64,000 nucleotides of DNA from assembly GCF_932526225.1 (NCBI RefSeq), contig NC_064039.1, positions 5,779,001-5,843,000 on the forward strand, in the 5' to 3' direction. The DNA is from Nematostella vectensis (taxonomy: Eukaryota; Cnidaria; Anthozoa; Actiniaria; Edwardsiidae). Shown piece by piece: positions 33,401 to 43,100 of the stretch. How positions within the stretch are numbered: position 1 is the first letter of the stretch; each line of letters begins with the position of its first letter. The position numbers were made by a program, and so were the translations under genes. The notes under the pieces were generated by a model. The model did not search any database and was not told the origin of the DNA. It worked only from the letters and a program-made list of their open reading frames with translations.

Positions 33401-35008
33401 AGCTTATTTGCAAAAAAAAAACAGATTTAGCTTGGTAACATGGAAGACTTGTAAACAAACACAATGGCAGTTAACAAGATACGAGTCAGTGGGTTTTACT
33501 GTTTTGATACCTGTCATTCAAGCCATCTTGTAGAACCTGCACCCTTTGAGCAATACTCAACCATTGAATCTTGGTCTTTTCAGCAACAATGCGGTACGCT
33601 ATTTTTCTTACTGATTCAGTTACATCATGAGTTCTCTCTAAAGTAAAAAAGGATTACAGATGAGCCCTACTCCAACTACAAACAATACTAATACTACAAA
33701 CAATTAAAATTCTCCTATAGGCATGTTGACGCCATCTCCTCTTGTGAGTTTTAGGGCTAAAAAGCAAGGTTGATAGGGGGAGGGGGGGGCTGATAAAGAA
33801 TACAGTTCTTGGAAAGTAGATAAGAAGACAAATAAAAAGTCAACAGGATTCAACTGAATATACATACTTTCACCATTCATGTATGAGATTATAAACTCAC
33901 CAATTATATTTGGCAGGGTTTTGCGAGAAAGTACAATATTGGCCAACACAGTGCGCCGCACGTCAGCTGAAGAGTCGGTTGACAACAGCTGCAAGTACGA
34001 GGCTATAATAGGGCAGTCCTCATCACTCGGGTCTTGAAGCCTGGCTAGAGCAAGCACGGCTTGTACACGGATGACCGGGATCTTGTCCTTCAGCCGTACT
34101 AGCATGCAATCAAAGATCTTGTCTGCTATGTCATCCTCAATACTTGCTTCATCATCCATGCTATTCAGCAGTTTGTTGATAAGCTGGCATGTGCGGAATC
34201 GAACAGCCTTGTCCCTTGAGTCATGGCACTCAAGTAGGAACATAAACACATAACGCAAGAAGTGACTTGTGATTTCACACTCGTCTTCGTCACCACTTAG
34301 GTTGTCAGTCTGTCATGATAAGGACAGCATTCAGTTGTCACTCGATTTAATACTAGACTTAAATGTTATCACGCTTAATACTGTACCTAAGCAGCCTTGT
34401 TCTTGAACCAGACATAATAACAAAAACCTTATTTAAAAAGGATAGCACTAAAATGTACAAAGTGCTTATAAACTTATGGTCAACCGAAAGTAATATAATG
34501 TAAGTAAGTATTTAAGCAAGTTTGAAACTTAAAACTGGTCTTCGACTATGCAAAATTTTAGTTTTTATTCCTTAACTTCTTTAATATTAAAATTCTTATT
34601 TTGTTATGAAGCCCATTCCAGCAAAAAGCTACATTTTCAGGTTCAGTGGAGAATACTGTAGTTGAGATACAAAACTAGAAAGTCAACTTTCAGATTAGTA
34701 CAAGCATTGTATAAGTAAGTAAGCTTAAATGAACTGTGCCTTTCTCTACCAACCTTTTCAGGAGCAACATAATGTATTCGTGCTGTTGCGTATTTAGCGA
34801 CAAACTCCATGATTCTTTCCACCGCTGGTTCTCTCTTGAACACGATCATGGCATGCGTCAAGTGCTTAAGGAAGGTTTCTCGAAAGTCATCCTCGCTTTC
34901 GCTTGAGTCTTGAATCTTTTTGAGTGAGCGAATAAGTTTTGCATGGAGCTGAAAGCCCCGCTGTGCCTCCTCAAAAACATCACGAACACTTTTACACTCA
35001 GCTGGCAT
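15431..35008 (-). CDS. NCAPG: condensin complex subunit 3 (CAP-G), complete coding region, 17 exons
   Basis: NCAPG is the HEAT-repeat, non-SMC subunit of condensin I, which compacts mitotic chromosomes. Exons 5' to 3': 34754-35008, 33901-34309, 33511-33637, 33162-33310, 32667-32883, 32224-32346, 30199-30412, 29800-29976, 29541-29648, 28750-28869, 27322-27609, 26636-26817, 17633-17816, 17297-17464, 16602-16941, 16435-16525, 15431-15518. They sum to 3240 nt, 1079 aa; human is about 1015. Family-like stretches are RYVFMFLLECHDSRDKAVR, VQVLQDGLNDRSEAVKD, DEVGRKRLGQLVHELL, EFARKHLVLFLQ, AAEGLAKLLLSGR and SSRTNQELVEESFLPTL. The tail is acidic and low-complexity, ending DKENEVF. Exon 8 ends AAG|GCAAGA, a GC-AG intron. 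Introns 6, 10 and 12 carry arrays built from the downstream acceptor. Start: first ATG, opening MPAECKSVRDVFEEAQ. The last two small exons are least certain. Confidence 0.96.
15726..15875. mobile_element. MITE with long perfect inverted repeat
   Basis: GCCTGCGTAGCAAGCGTTTC starts an arm of about 32 bp (through TGTGGAGTTTCA) that recurs exactly as its reverse complement at about 15843-15874. The inner part is about 85 bp. TA lies at both outer edges. The element sits in the last NCAPG intron and has no coding capacity. Near-identity of the arms suggests recent insertion or gene conversion. Confidence 0.8.
15905..16130. repeat. two-copy tandem duplication, about 110 bp
   Basis: TTGATTTGCTGTCAGCGACA occurs at about 15909 and 16023. 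Both copies continue through GTGAGTCAGTGAGTATGTAC and GGAAATAGCAGCATATAAGA with a single early mismatch seen. In the last NCAPG intron. It does not include a splice site. Confidence 0.85.
16131..16434. other. NCAPG intron segment, nothing further recognised
   Basis: Open minus-strand frame continues here from exon 16 to a TGA at 16159, but the sequence is GC-rich at its centre and unlike NCAPG tails. I treat it as intron because exon 17 at 15431-15518 joins exon 16 in the correct phase. It could be a retained-intron isoform end. Confidence 0.45.
17150..17280. repeat. CATCAC microsatellite
   Basis: About 15 copies of the hexamer CATCAC flanked by CATCAT variants, inside NCAPG intron 14. Translations of it as Ser-Pro runs are meaningless. 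Confidence 0.9.
17801..26270 (-). repeat. 121-unit tandem array of 70 bp carrying the NCAPG exon 13 acceptor
   Basis: The array fills almost all of NCAPG intron 12. Its first unit overlaps the start of exon 13 (17816), and 120 further units run from 17871 to 26270 with no insertion or deletion that I can see. On the minus strand each unit reads GCTCTCCCTCGTAG then AACCAACCAGGAGCT, the genuine acceptor plus the first 15 nt of exon 13, followed by intron-like GTTGTGACATCATTTAAAAT. Unit variants differ at a few fixed positions (GAGC/GAAC, GGAT/GGGT, AAAT/AAAG, GTCAC/GCCAC/GTTAC). Runs of variants recur in the same order: the eight-unit series from 19201 is repeated from 23961, 68 units away. Use of an upstream acceptor would meet TAG at the next unit boundary. 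Confidence 0.97.
26537..26559. repeat. TC microsatellite
   Basis: Short CT/TC run in NCAPG intron 12, between the 70-bp array and exon 12. Confidence 0.8.
26818..27321. other. NCAPG intron 11, nothing recognised
   Basis: About 500 bp without repeats, conserved frames or inverted repeats that I could see. Borders are GTAGGT at 27321 and CTATAG before 26817 (minus strand). Confidence 0.6.
27600..28078 (-). repeat. 14-unit tandem array of 34 bp carrying the NCAPG exon 11 acceptor
   Basis: On the minus strand each unit is TTATTGCTATGTAG then GTGGCTCATTTGGATCATAT. The first 15 nt after the AG are the start of exon 11 (27609), which reads GTGGCTCAGTTGGATC. Most units have CATTTGG; the unit near 27900 has the exon form CAGTTGG. 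Units are otherwise nearly identical, and period 34 is constant. Because 34 is not a multiple of three, inclusion of extra units would shift the frame. Confidence 0.95.
28125..28310. repeat. dispersed AT-rich element with TTTTCG-type motifs, copy 1
   Basis: The stretch holds ACTTAATTTTCGTGTCACTT on the left and tandem GCGAAAATTAAGTG motifs on the right, giving an imperfect inverted repeat around GAAAATTAAGT. Similar motifs occur at 28500-28660. Likely a non-autonomous element in NCAPG intron 10. No coding capacity. Confidence 0.5.
28500..28660. repeat. dispersed AT-rich element, copy 2 (diverged)
   Basis: TTACACTTAATTGTCGCAAC, TTTCGCGACACTTTATTTTC and CACTTTATTTTCGCGATTTT recall the element at 28125-28310. 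Borders are unclear. Confidence 0.4.
28870..29540. other. NCAPG intron 9 with a fragment of the CAGGGGTTT element
   Basis: About 670 bp. The part at about 29350-29475 (TAGGGGGTGGAAG, GCCGGCGCTTAATAAAACCC) resembles the element at 3122-3267 in reverse orientation. The rest shows nothing recognisable. Confidence 0.45.
30413..32115 (-). repeat. about 28-unit array of 60 bp carrying the NCAPG exon 7 acceptor, reading frame open
   Basis: The array occupies NCAPG intron 6 up to the acceptor of exon 7 (30412). On the minus strand a unit reads CATGTGTTATTATTCCCAG then GAAGCGCCTAGGCCAGCTAG and TTCATGAGCTGCTTACC. Thus it contains the acceptor and about 33 nt of the exon (real exon: GAAGCGCCTGGGACAGCTCG). 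Units nearest the exon and at the far end are the most diverged; the centre is nearly homogeneous. A few units are 61 bp (GCAGCCCCATG). Sixty is a multiple of three and a unit has no stop in the exon frame. An upstream acceptor could therefore add 20 residues per unit (KRLGQLVRELLTLPCVIIPR) until a 61-bp or otherwise off-length unit. Confidence 0.95.
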
Positions 35009-35352
35009 AGTTTGGCGCTATTATCTTGTTTCAACGCTGATTTTGAGCCGATATTTTGCTGAACAATTTGTTCTTGTAGAAGCAAAAATAAACGTTCTTT
35101 CGAAAAATGGCGCGCAACCAAATATGGGTACTCGCACCAGGCCCTGTGAAAAACGCCACAGGGCATCCGAAACACATTTAGTGTCGGAGGCTGGAAGATA
35201 ATCAAGGGCCTGTGATGATATTATATGTATGCGATGGACCTAGCATATAATGACAGTCTTATTTTTTCTAGGCTGGAGGATAATCAAGGGCCTGTGATGA
35301 TATTATATGTATGCGATGGACCTAGCATATAATGACAATCTTATTTTTTTCC
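35009..35352. promoter_or_regulatory. NCAPG 5' flank, with an 82-bp two-copy duplication at 35189-35352
   Basis: Presumed promoter side of NCAPG; no TATA box is obvious. GATAATCAAGGGCCTGTGAT with its following ATATTATATGTATGCGATGG occurs twice, 82 bp apart, with few differences. No splice site is included. Confidence 0.5.
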
Positions 35353-36018
35353 CAGAATGTCTTTATTATTATTATTTCTTTTTTCACTTTAGACCTACAT
35401 TTTTTATCCAGTTTCAGAGTTTTTGGCCCCCAAAATGTCTATAGCAAAAGTCTTGCCTAGGGATATATACCGTATTTCTTTTTTCATAACAGGAAGTGGT
35501 GGATACATGTGTGAGTTGCCATATCTCCTGGTAAAAGCAAGTTTATATACTAATTTGCCTGATTTTCTCAGATCCAGGGATTTATGGGGGCCTGACTTAA
35601 AAATAAGATTTTATTTTTTAAATGTACGAGGAATAAAATCTACAAATTTGGCTCATATATGAGTATCCCCTTCCTCTTTCAAGAAATCCTGGATCTTCCC
35701 CCCCCCCCCCCCCCCCTCTCTCTCTCTACTGAGTACTATGGTCAATGAGTTATGGTCATTAATTGGTGTTTATTTTTATTTTTGTTTACATACAGTGAGT
35801 GAGATCTAGGAGATGAACTAGCAATTATCTATGTGTTTCCATTTTTTTTCTAAATATACACAAAACATATTATATGAGGCCACATTAGAACTAAGAGATG
35901 AACTAGCAATCATCTATGTGTTTACATTTTTTTCTAAATATACACAAAACAGATTATATAAGGTAACATTAGAACTTGGATAATTTCTTTTTAAAAGAAC
36001 ATAGATGTTTTCAAGGTT

Positions 36019-36193
36019 ACAATATTTTGATCAAGAAATGCTGCTATTGGCTTGCATCCTGCAAATCGCTGTTGGAAACTGGTAATTTTTAGATTATTAT
36101 AGGTGAGCACATAATAATTTAAAATTTACCAGTTTCCAACAGCGATTTGCATGATGCAAGCAAACAGCAGCATTACTTGATCAAAATATTGTA
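36019..36193. mobile_element. inverted-repeat MITE
   Basis: ACAATATTTTGATCAAG at the left pairs with CTTGATCAAAATATTGT at the right. The complementarity extends for about 60 bp per arm, including GCAAATCGCTGTTGGAAACT against AGTTTCCAACAGCGATTTGC. The loop is AT-rich. No coding capacity. Confidence 0.8.
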
Positions 36194-36461
36194 TCTGTTT
36201 CCTCTTCTAGATAGTAAGCAAGTAAATGGGAAATGAAAAAAATTAAGTGGGACACTTTCTTGTAAAATAGTTTATTTTCACTTCTCCATCTAAAACTGAA
36301 ACTTTAGCCTCTAATTGAAAAAAAAAAAGCTATTTTGCACAAAAATCTATACCTGCACACTTCAATAAAAAAATACTCTCTTTATGTTTCTAGAGTGAAC
36401 AAAAATGCCTGGTCTGATGTGTATAAAGCCCAAATCTCCCTGACTTGCCACCCCCTCCCCC

Positions 36462-36492
<31 letters not shown>
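36462..36492. repeat. poly(C) tract
   Basis: About 30 C, followed by GCCGAAAAAAAAAG. Proline- or glycine-run reading frames across it are artefacts. Confidence 0.9.
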
Positions 36493-36493
<1 letters not shown>

Positions 36494-36873
36494 CCGAAAA
36501 AAAAAGTAATCCTTGGTATTGTTTTGATTCTTTTGGTTTTAAAGACCAGAAATTGGCATCCCATGGTGCAAGGTGCATGGAGCTAAATTGCAAGAGACTT
36601 CTCATATACAAGGAAGTTAGCTCATTTCTGTTGAGAAAGAACCATAAATGCATTCACCGCCATCAATCAGGTATCAGTGGACTCAGTGAAGAATAAGATC
36701 TTATGGCATGGTTAGAAGTGGAAGGCGAAGTTGATAGACTTCACTAAAACATTGTGTTTGCAGCCCTTCCTTTCTGTAAGCTGTGGCCCCAATCCTTTTG
36801 GGTCGATTTGGAGGCTACCCTGCAGCCAATATTAAGCTGCTATAGAATATTCCATTGGTAGTTGTTCCAAAAC

Positions 36874-39553
36874 TCAGTTCTCTACTGGTGTTGGCTGTGG
36901 TAAAATAACTTGAATGACAAACCCTTTCTGTATTTTGGCATCACCAACAGTCATTTTATCTGTAAGCAATTTGCCAGCGTAAAACCACCTTTGCTTGGCT
37001 GGTTCAATGTCTTCTTGTTTCTGTAATTTCCTTTTAATTTTTAGTATTGTATCTGATGTATAAACAACCATTTTCAAGTCCTTTCCAGTTGAGAGTCGCA
37101 ATTTTACATATGTCTCTTCACCAGTTGGTGGAGTCTCTTTTTCATCTACTTCATTGCTGATATCACCACTCACATCATCATCTTTTATAAGGTTGGTGGG
37201 CTGGCTGATACAATATACTGGCAGTACATATCTTGTGCCCAGTTCATCGTATGCATCTTGTAAAGAACCTACAATAAAAACAACAACCACACTTCAAGGT
37301 CAATCAAAGGATATGAAGGGGTTTGTTGCAAAAAAGTGGGTCATTTCTTATTGAAGGATCCTTTAATATTATACTTTATCTATATGATATTTATGACTGC
37401 ACAGCCCTTTTCAATAAAAACAAGGTATGAGTCTGATATGGTCAGGGGAATATCTACCTTCAAGCCAGTTACACCCTAGGCTTACTTCTGTAGCTGCTCT
37501 TTTCCACTAAACACTGCTATTCTATGTCACTATGGGATTTCCCTATCACCTCTATAAAGTAGTATAACTAAAACTCATATTATTGAGACACAGGTCTGTT
37601 CTTGTTGTGATCGATTTATATCTTCAAAACAATAAGGTCAATACCATCTTTCTTTAAATTGGGGATATGCGAAGCTTAGGGATGACTTATTGTGGGGTCT
37701 GATGTCCTTTTGCACTCAACTGTTGGCACATCCAATCAGATTTCTTCTACTGAACTAAATAGGAACATCGATCTAAGAGGTAAAAGAATTACAGGTACTT
37801 TAAGAATGTTGGAAGTGATTTGAGAAAGTAAACATTAGAATTAAGAAGGATAACAAACTCTAGAAAACTGAACAATCACAAACATTGAAATTAATGCAAA
37901 GGCAATTAAAATTAATACAAAGGTAAGTGCATGTTAATCTACCTACTGTAAATGAACCACAACAAAAGTTTCATGAATCGTGCTGTGTATGCAATAAAAT
38001 AAAGATGTTATAGCAAGATGTTTTATAAGAGATCCCTCAGGGATTGCCAAAGGAAAAATAGAGTTTAGCCAAGACATGTACAGGTCACTGATTTACATTA
38101 GTACTTTAGGGGATAATGCCTAGTGCACACTAGCGACATATCAACATAACGACATGGCACTCTTATCTTCGACATAATGACATGGGCATAACGACATAAG
38201 AGAAAAAACTTTTTCTTTTCTTTTATGTCATTATGTCCATGTCGTTATGTCGGGCTAAACATAGTGCGCGTGCCCATGTTGTTACATTGTTATGTTTCTA
38301 GTGTGCACTAGGCATTACAAAGGAAGCACCCAAAACTATTATATACCAATCACCCTTAGAAATTTAAATCTATAATCTGTAGAAGCCAAAACACCATGAC
38401 AATAAAAGGGCACACATAACCACAGGCCTACCTATTTCAGGACCATCTTTTACGATATATTGAGTAACATAAGTTTTTTTATGTACAAAATCAATATTTT
38501 GTTTTTGTCTTTCCTTGTGTCTTATTTAAGATACTAATAAGCAAATTTCAAAATGCAGTTGGCATTCTATTAAATGCTCTTTATAATGAAATATGAGAAT
38601 AAAATACAATTTATCTTAATAGAACATTTTGAGGAGAATTAAAAGTATTGTTGTTCTGAAAAAAAAAATGATAATTTGTTATTAAAAAACACACATTATA
38701 CAAAAATTCATATTAGTTCATTGTCACTAATTGCAATGAAAACAAGAAGACAATAGGATGGAATTTAAATGCAAAGTATCACTTTTCAAAAGGGGACAAG
38801 ACAAAATACTAGCTAAATATTGAAATATCATGAAAAGACAAAGAATTCTCGATAGTGAGTGACATTGCATGTGTAATGGTACAGGATACATAAGAAATAT
38901 TTGTATTTTCTTGTTTGTTTCGCCAACTTAAGCCACACTCAATAATAATTGTGAATCCACTTGTGTTGTCGATTATGATATTTGGAAATCCAATACTCAA
39001 TACAAACTAGAAAAGCGGTTTTACTAAAATGAAAAGACAGAAAGATAACTCGGGTTGAGCCATCATCATCACGTAAGGCAGAGAAAAGCACACAATAAAC
39101 CATTTGAAGGCAGTCATATAAAAGTGGAACTTACCAGTTGGAAGGGTTATATTTGCGCCATCTACGATAGCTTGGGCTAAAGTGTGATCATCAGTTTCGG
39201 CAGCTGCTCTAAGAGCATCCCAAATCTCCTTTCTCCCTTCAAAAGCAGGGGCCGTTTCCCAAAACTCGTCTCTTTTGCTGCGAAGCTGTCCCTCCGTCAA
39301 GGGAATATCTGAAGTCCACTGCTGCCTTTCTTTTTTCAGCGGCTGATTTTTGCCAAGAGTAACTAAAACCCATAATAAATGACATATTTACAATCAGGAT
39401 ATTACCTCTCAAGCGACGTGAGTCTCCCAATGGTTTGAAGAACAGCCTCAGAGTCGTATCCGTGAAATTTTACAAACCTCCTGGCGTACTGCCGAACTCG
39501 CTGGAGCTCACTCTAACACTTGGATCGTGGCCTGTACCCATGCAACCACCCAT
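36874..39553 (-). CDS. UBTD2: ubiquitin domain-containing protein, UBTD1/2 family
   Basis: Three exons: 39478-39553, 39135-39362, 36874-37268; they total 699 nt, 232 aa (vertebrate UBTD1 about 227, UBTD2 about 234). The N-terminus MGGCMG keeps Gly2 and Cys4, so N-myristoylation with palmitoylation is plausible. Residues about 30-125 form the UBTD N-terminal domain with [20 protein letters not shown] and [14 protein letters not shown] linker rich in Asp/Glu follows, then a ubiquitin-like fold at about 155-226 ([40 protein letters not shown]). Vertebrate members bind E2 enzymes and affect p53/MDM2 signalling (family knowledge). It cannot be assigned to UBTD1 versus UBTD2; the symbol is nominal. 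It shares its promoter region with BRD8. Confidence 0.95.
37269..39134. other. UBTD intron 2
   Basis: About 1.9 kb, AT-rich, with GTAAGT at 39134 and TTGTAG before 37268 on the minus strand. Besides the MITE at 38114-38317 nothing is recognisable. Confidence 0.6.
38114..38317. mobile_element. TA-flanked MITE
   Basis: ATGCCTAGTGCACACTAG on the left mirrors CTAGTGTGCACTAGGCAT on the right, each flanked by TA. Inner parts also pair imperfectly through repeats of GACAT and ATAACGACAT. The structure fits a Tc1/mariner-type non-autonomous element. Confidence 0.8.
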
Positions 39554-40146
39554 ATTGCCGAAAGTCAGGGTAGCCACGGAGTGTGCTCACATATACGATG
39601 GCCAAATGGCCACAAAAGAGCCAAACTCGTTTAGTTTCTAAAGAACGATCGATGTGTTCCGTCTGAATTTTCTTCATGAAGTCTGCTCATATTGATGTGT
39701 GACGTCACAACCCCCCCACGTCCAATGACGTCACGTCAGCTTAGCCACAGTCAGTCGTACCAAATGCATGCTCCCTTGGTGTGATAAAATAATCAATTAT
39801 TATTCCTACGGCCGGATTCGTCTTTGGCTTATGGACTTTACTCAGGCAACTCGAGGCCGAGTGGAATAATTATCAGTTAGCCACAGTATGCTAGTTGTAA
39901 AGCCCAAAACTCTGTCTTCTAAAAAAAAAGCTCTCATTTCATTTTTTACGAAAAAATTCCCACATGATTGCATATTACCAGCTTAGCCAATACTGCCCCT
40001 CAGCCCTCACGTCCTCAAACATACCCGTTCCCACTACCCCTACCCCTACCCCTACCCCCATCCCCTCCCCCCTCCTCCACCCAAAAAAAGATCTGTGCGC
40101 ATCTTTTGTCTGAGAGGTCTGGGCCCTAAACGCAAGCGAGTCCAAG
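39554..40146. promoter_or_regulatory. bidirectional promoter region of UBTD and BRD8 with two CRE palindromes
   Basis: 593 bp separate the two start codons, which point away from each other. Two perfect TGACGTCA palindromes (CREB/ATF sites by consensus) lie at 39700-39707 and 39726-39733, the second within CCAATGACGTCACGTCAGC so that a CCAAT box overlaps it. A pyrimidine-rich CCCCTA stretch is at about 40018-40080. No TATA box is evident. Function is inferred from position and motif only. Confidence 0.6.
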
Positions 40147-43100
40147 ATGGCGGCAGCCTTCAACCCACAGGCTTTGAGTAAGAAAAAAAACACTGAACTT
40201 TCTGGATCTTTAACTCCTTTTGATGACTGATTGAACACATTTTGGTATTCAACAGAGCACAAAGTGCCAGCAGGACAGTCTAAAGATGAGTGGACTGTAC
40301 GTGAAAAGCTAACTCTCGCTTCCTCTGTACTTCGAAGTGGGGACCAAAACTGGTAGGGTTTTACTGGTGTCAATATAACACGGCGAAATAAACCCCTGAC
40401 TGTATGGTCAAATAATCATCACCATGCTATTACTTGTGTATATGAAGCCCACGCTACACTAGCATCAAAAGCATAAGTTAATTACTCATATGTCAGTTAA
40501 CAAGAGTTGGTCACTCTTATTACTTAACAAAATACCAGGGGCCGCTTGCACAAAGTCTGAATAAGTTATCCACCGGATAGGCGCTAACCACTGAATAAAA
40601 TCCCTATCCAGCAGATAGTTATTGGGCGGATAAAATAGCATTGCACAAAGCGTGGATAGAACGCTGGATAACTATCCGCTGAATAGCCATCATTTGCCAC
40701 TAAATGGGTTCCAGTTCCCATGGTAAATATGCAAAGCGCGCACTGTTTCTCCTTCAAACAAAATGGCTGCGATAGCAAGAACTTCAAAAAGTGCCAGACA
40801 CCAAACGGTTTTTCAAGGGCAAAGTACACAGAATTCACGGAATGATTAAAGGGGATGGTGTTTAGCTCCTTCCTATCTTTGGGAGTCACATTTCTAGACA
40901 AAATGGACAATATAGTTTGATTCCAGTCCTGCCAGAGCTGCATGTTAGTTCGTAGTTCATTGTAAATTTACCAACTGTAAAATTTGAGGTTAGAGTAGGA
41001 AGAGATGTACCACTTACGAGAATATTGCCTCTACTTTTACCCTTATTATCAGACTCAGTGGAAAGTCATAATGTCCTACAGATCATATCAACTGCAAATC
41101 TAGAAATCTTTTCTACTGGTTACCAAAATATATCCAAATATATCCTGTTTCTTGATATTTTCCTGAGATTTTAAGTATTCTGAGAACTCTATGTAAGATT
41201 TTTGACGTGTGAAACTGCTTCTTCCAGTTTTGAGTTTTTAACCAAACACATTGTGTACTCTCTGATATGCATTACTGTGAGATGGTGTGATTTATAGCCA
41301 ACTAGGTGCAGGCCAAAGAGGACAGTTCAAGGCTTTTGACTGATGAAAGCCATAGTATAATTTGTCACTTGGAGTTCATAAGCATAAGCTCACACATCTT
41401 AATCAAAATAGCATCTGATAGCCACCTAATCTGGTCACATAACATGTTTTAAGAGGGGCATATGTACGACATATAAAACCTTAATTCAGTGTTGAATTTA
41501 CTATTTAATGGGATATGATTTTGAAAATATTCTTTTAGATGGTATTATGGATGATTAATATCTATATCTTGCCATTAGATACTGCTCACCAACTATTGCA
41601 GATAGAACTTGCTTAAACCCTAACCATACAATTTGGATTTGGTCGTTTAGGGTATCAGTTAGCCGTGCCATAAAGCCTGTTTCAGAGGCAGGATGTTGTA
41701 CAGTGAAAAGACCACCAGATTTCTTTTCTCAAAAGGTTTGTTGTTTGCAACTTTAGACATGCATCAATCCTTCAGGAGACTTACATACCATTTGAAGTAT
41801 GCTAGATTTTTTTGCAAACTTTACTTTTCCTCTTAAGTCTTACTTCATTATCAGATACTTGATTAAAATTCTTGTTTTTGGTTATCAAGAACTGTGCCAT
41901 TCACTACTCTGAGATGTTGGAAAAAGTCTCAACACCAAAGTAAGCATTCTTTTTTTCCATTTGAATATTAATCAATTATTCTTAATACTGGTCTGTGTTT
42001 TCCTATTTTTCAGGAGAAAAAGAACTAATGAGACAGGAGGTGCAGGTGATGTTGATTATGTTTCAATTTTTATTTTAGTTGTCCTTCTTATTGATGTTAT
42101 GCTTATGAACTAGATGTTTTTTTAATTGTCTTCTGTGTAGAAACACCTGGCGAGCAGATTGTTAGAAAGTTAACATTTGAGAGAATCGAAGAACTGAAAA
42201 AGAGCATCAAGAATGATCATCTGACCTACAGGTATGAGAGGAATAAGATGGGTTTAATGGACTAGCTTTTTATCTATGTAAATTCAGTGTTTTGAATTTC
42301 CATAAGAAGCAATTAGATAATTTTTTATTTTTTAGTTCTACATAGGATGACTGAGTCAGGGGGCCATGCCACTCCCCCAAAAAGTCAAACACTTTTCAAT
42401 ATTTCATTGTTGCATCTAACTTATCTAATTTTTTCTGGCCTTTCATTTTCCATGTTATTCTCAGAAAACTGAAAATGAGAATAGATGATATAAGAAATGG
42501 AAAGCTAGATGCTCAGTTACCTGCAGTCTGGGAAGAAATACAGGCGTAAGTGTTAAATCTATTGCTAATTAGATACAGTATGCTGTGCAACAAAGGTAGC
42601 TATCTGACATGATTGGATTTTAGCTTTCACCCATCAACTGGAGGTAACCCTGTCAGGCAAACGAGAACTGGGTAAAATAAAAATGCCTCCTAGCTTCCTT
42701 ATGCAGATAGAGACCATTATATCACTTGTTTATTTATCATTTATGTTCAGCATGGGTAGTTTAGTGAAAATGTTAAAATTGAGCTGTCCAATTGACGTCA
42801 TGTAAATCCTGCTCTACTTTGCTTAGGGAGTGTTTATTAAATACACCTAGGGGAGTGAAGATTTTTACTTAAGACACCTTAAAATTTCAGAGCTCCCCTT
42901 TCATTGTAAACATTTTTTTTGTGCTCCCCCCCCCCCCCCCTTCAGAACCTTAAAACTTCCCCTCCCCCCTGTAAAGTTGCCATCTTTGTTGGAGTTGATG
43001 ATCCAGTCAAGTAATCATTATTTCAGAGTGTGACACCCCTTTTGGTTTTGGCCTTCATAATGGCATTCATAATGGTCCGTCCCTAAGGAGGCCTGTGAAG

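Larger units (their letters stand above)
35353..36873. other. intergenic region between NCAPG and UBTD, repeats only
   Basis: No gene recognised. It contains an 85-bp two-copy duplication (AGATGAACTAGCAATTATCT at 35811, AGATGAACTAGCAATCATCT at 35896), poly(C) at about 35698-35716, an inverted-repeat element at 36019-36193 and poly(C) at about 36462-36492. The UBTD 3' UTR occupies the right part (minus strand). Confidence 0.6.

Noticed and set aside
36335..36696. Pro-run and Gly-run frames
   Set aside because: Artefacts of the poly(C) tract at 36462-36492.
40018..40055. Telomere-like CCCCTA repeats
   Set aside because: Only three or four imperfect copies in a promoter region; animal telomeres use CCCTAA.
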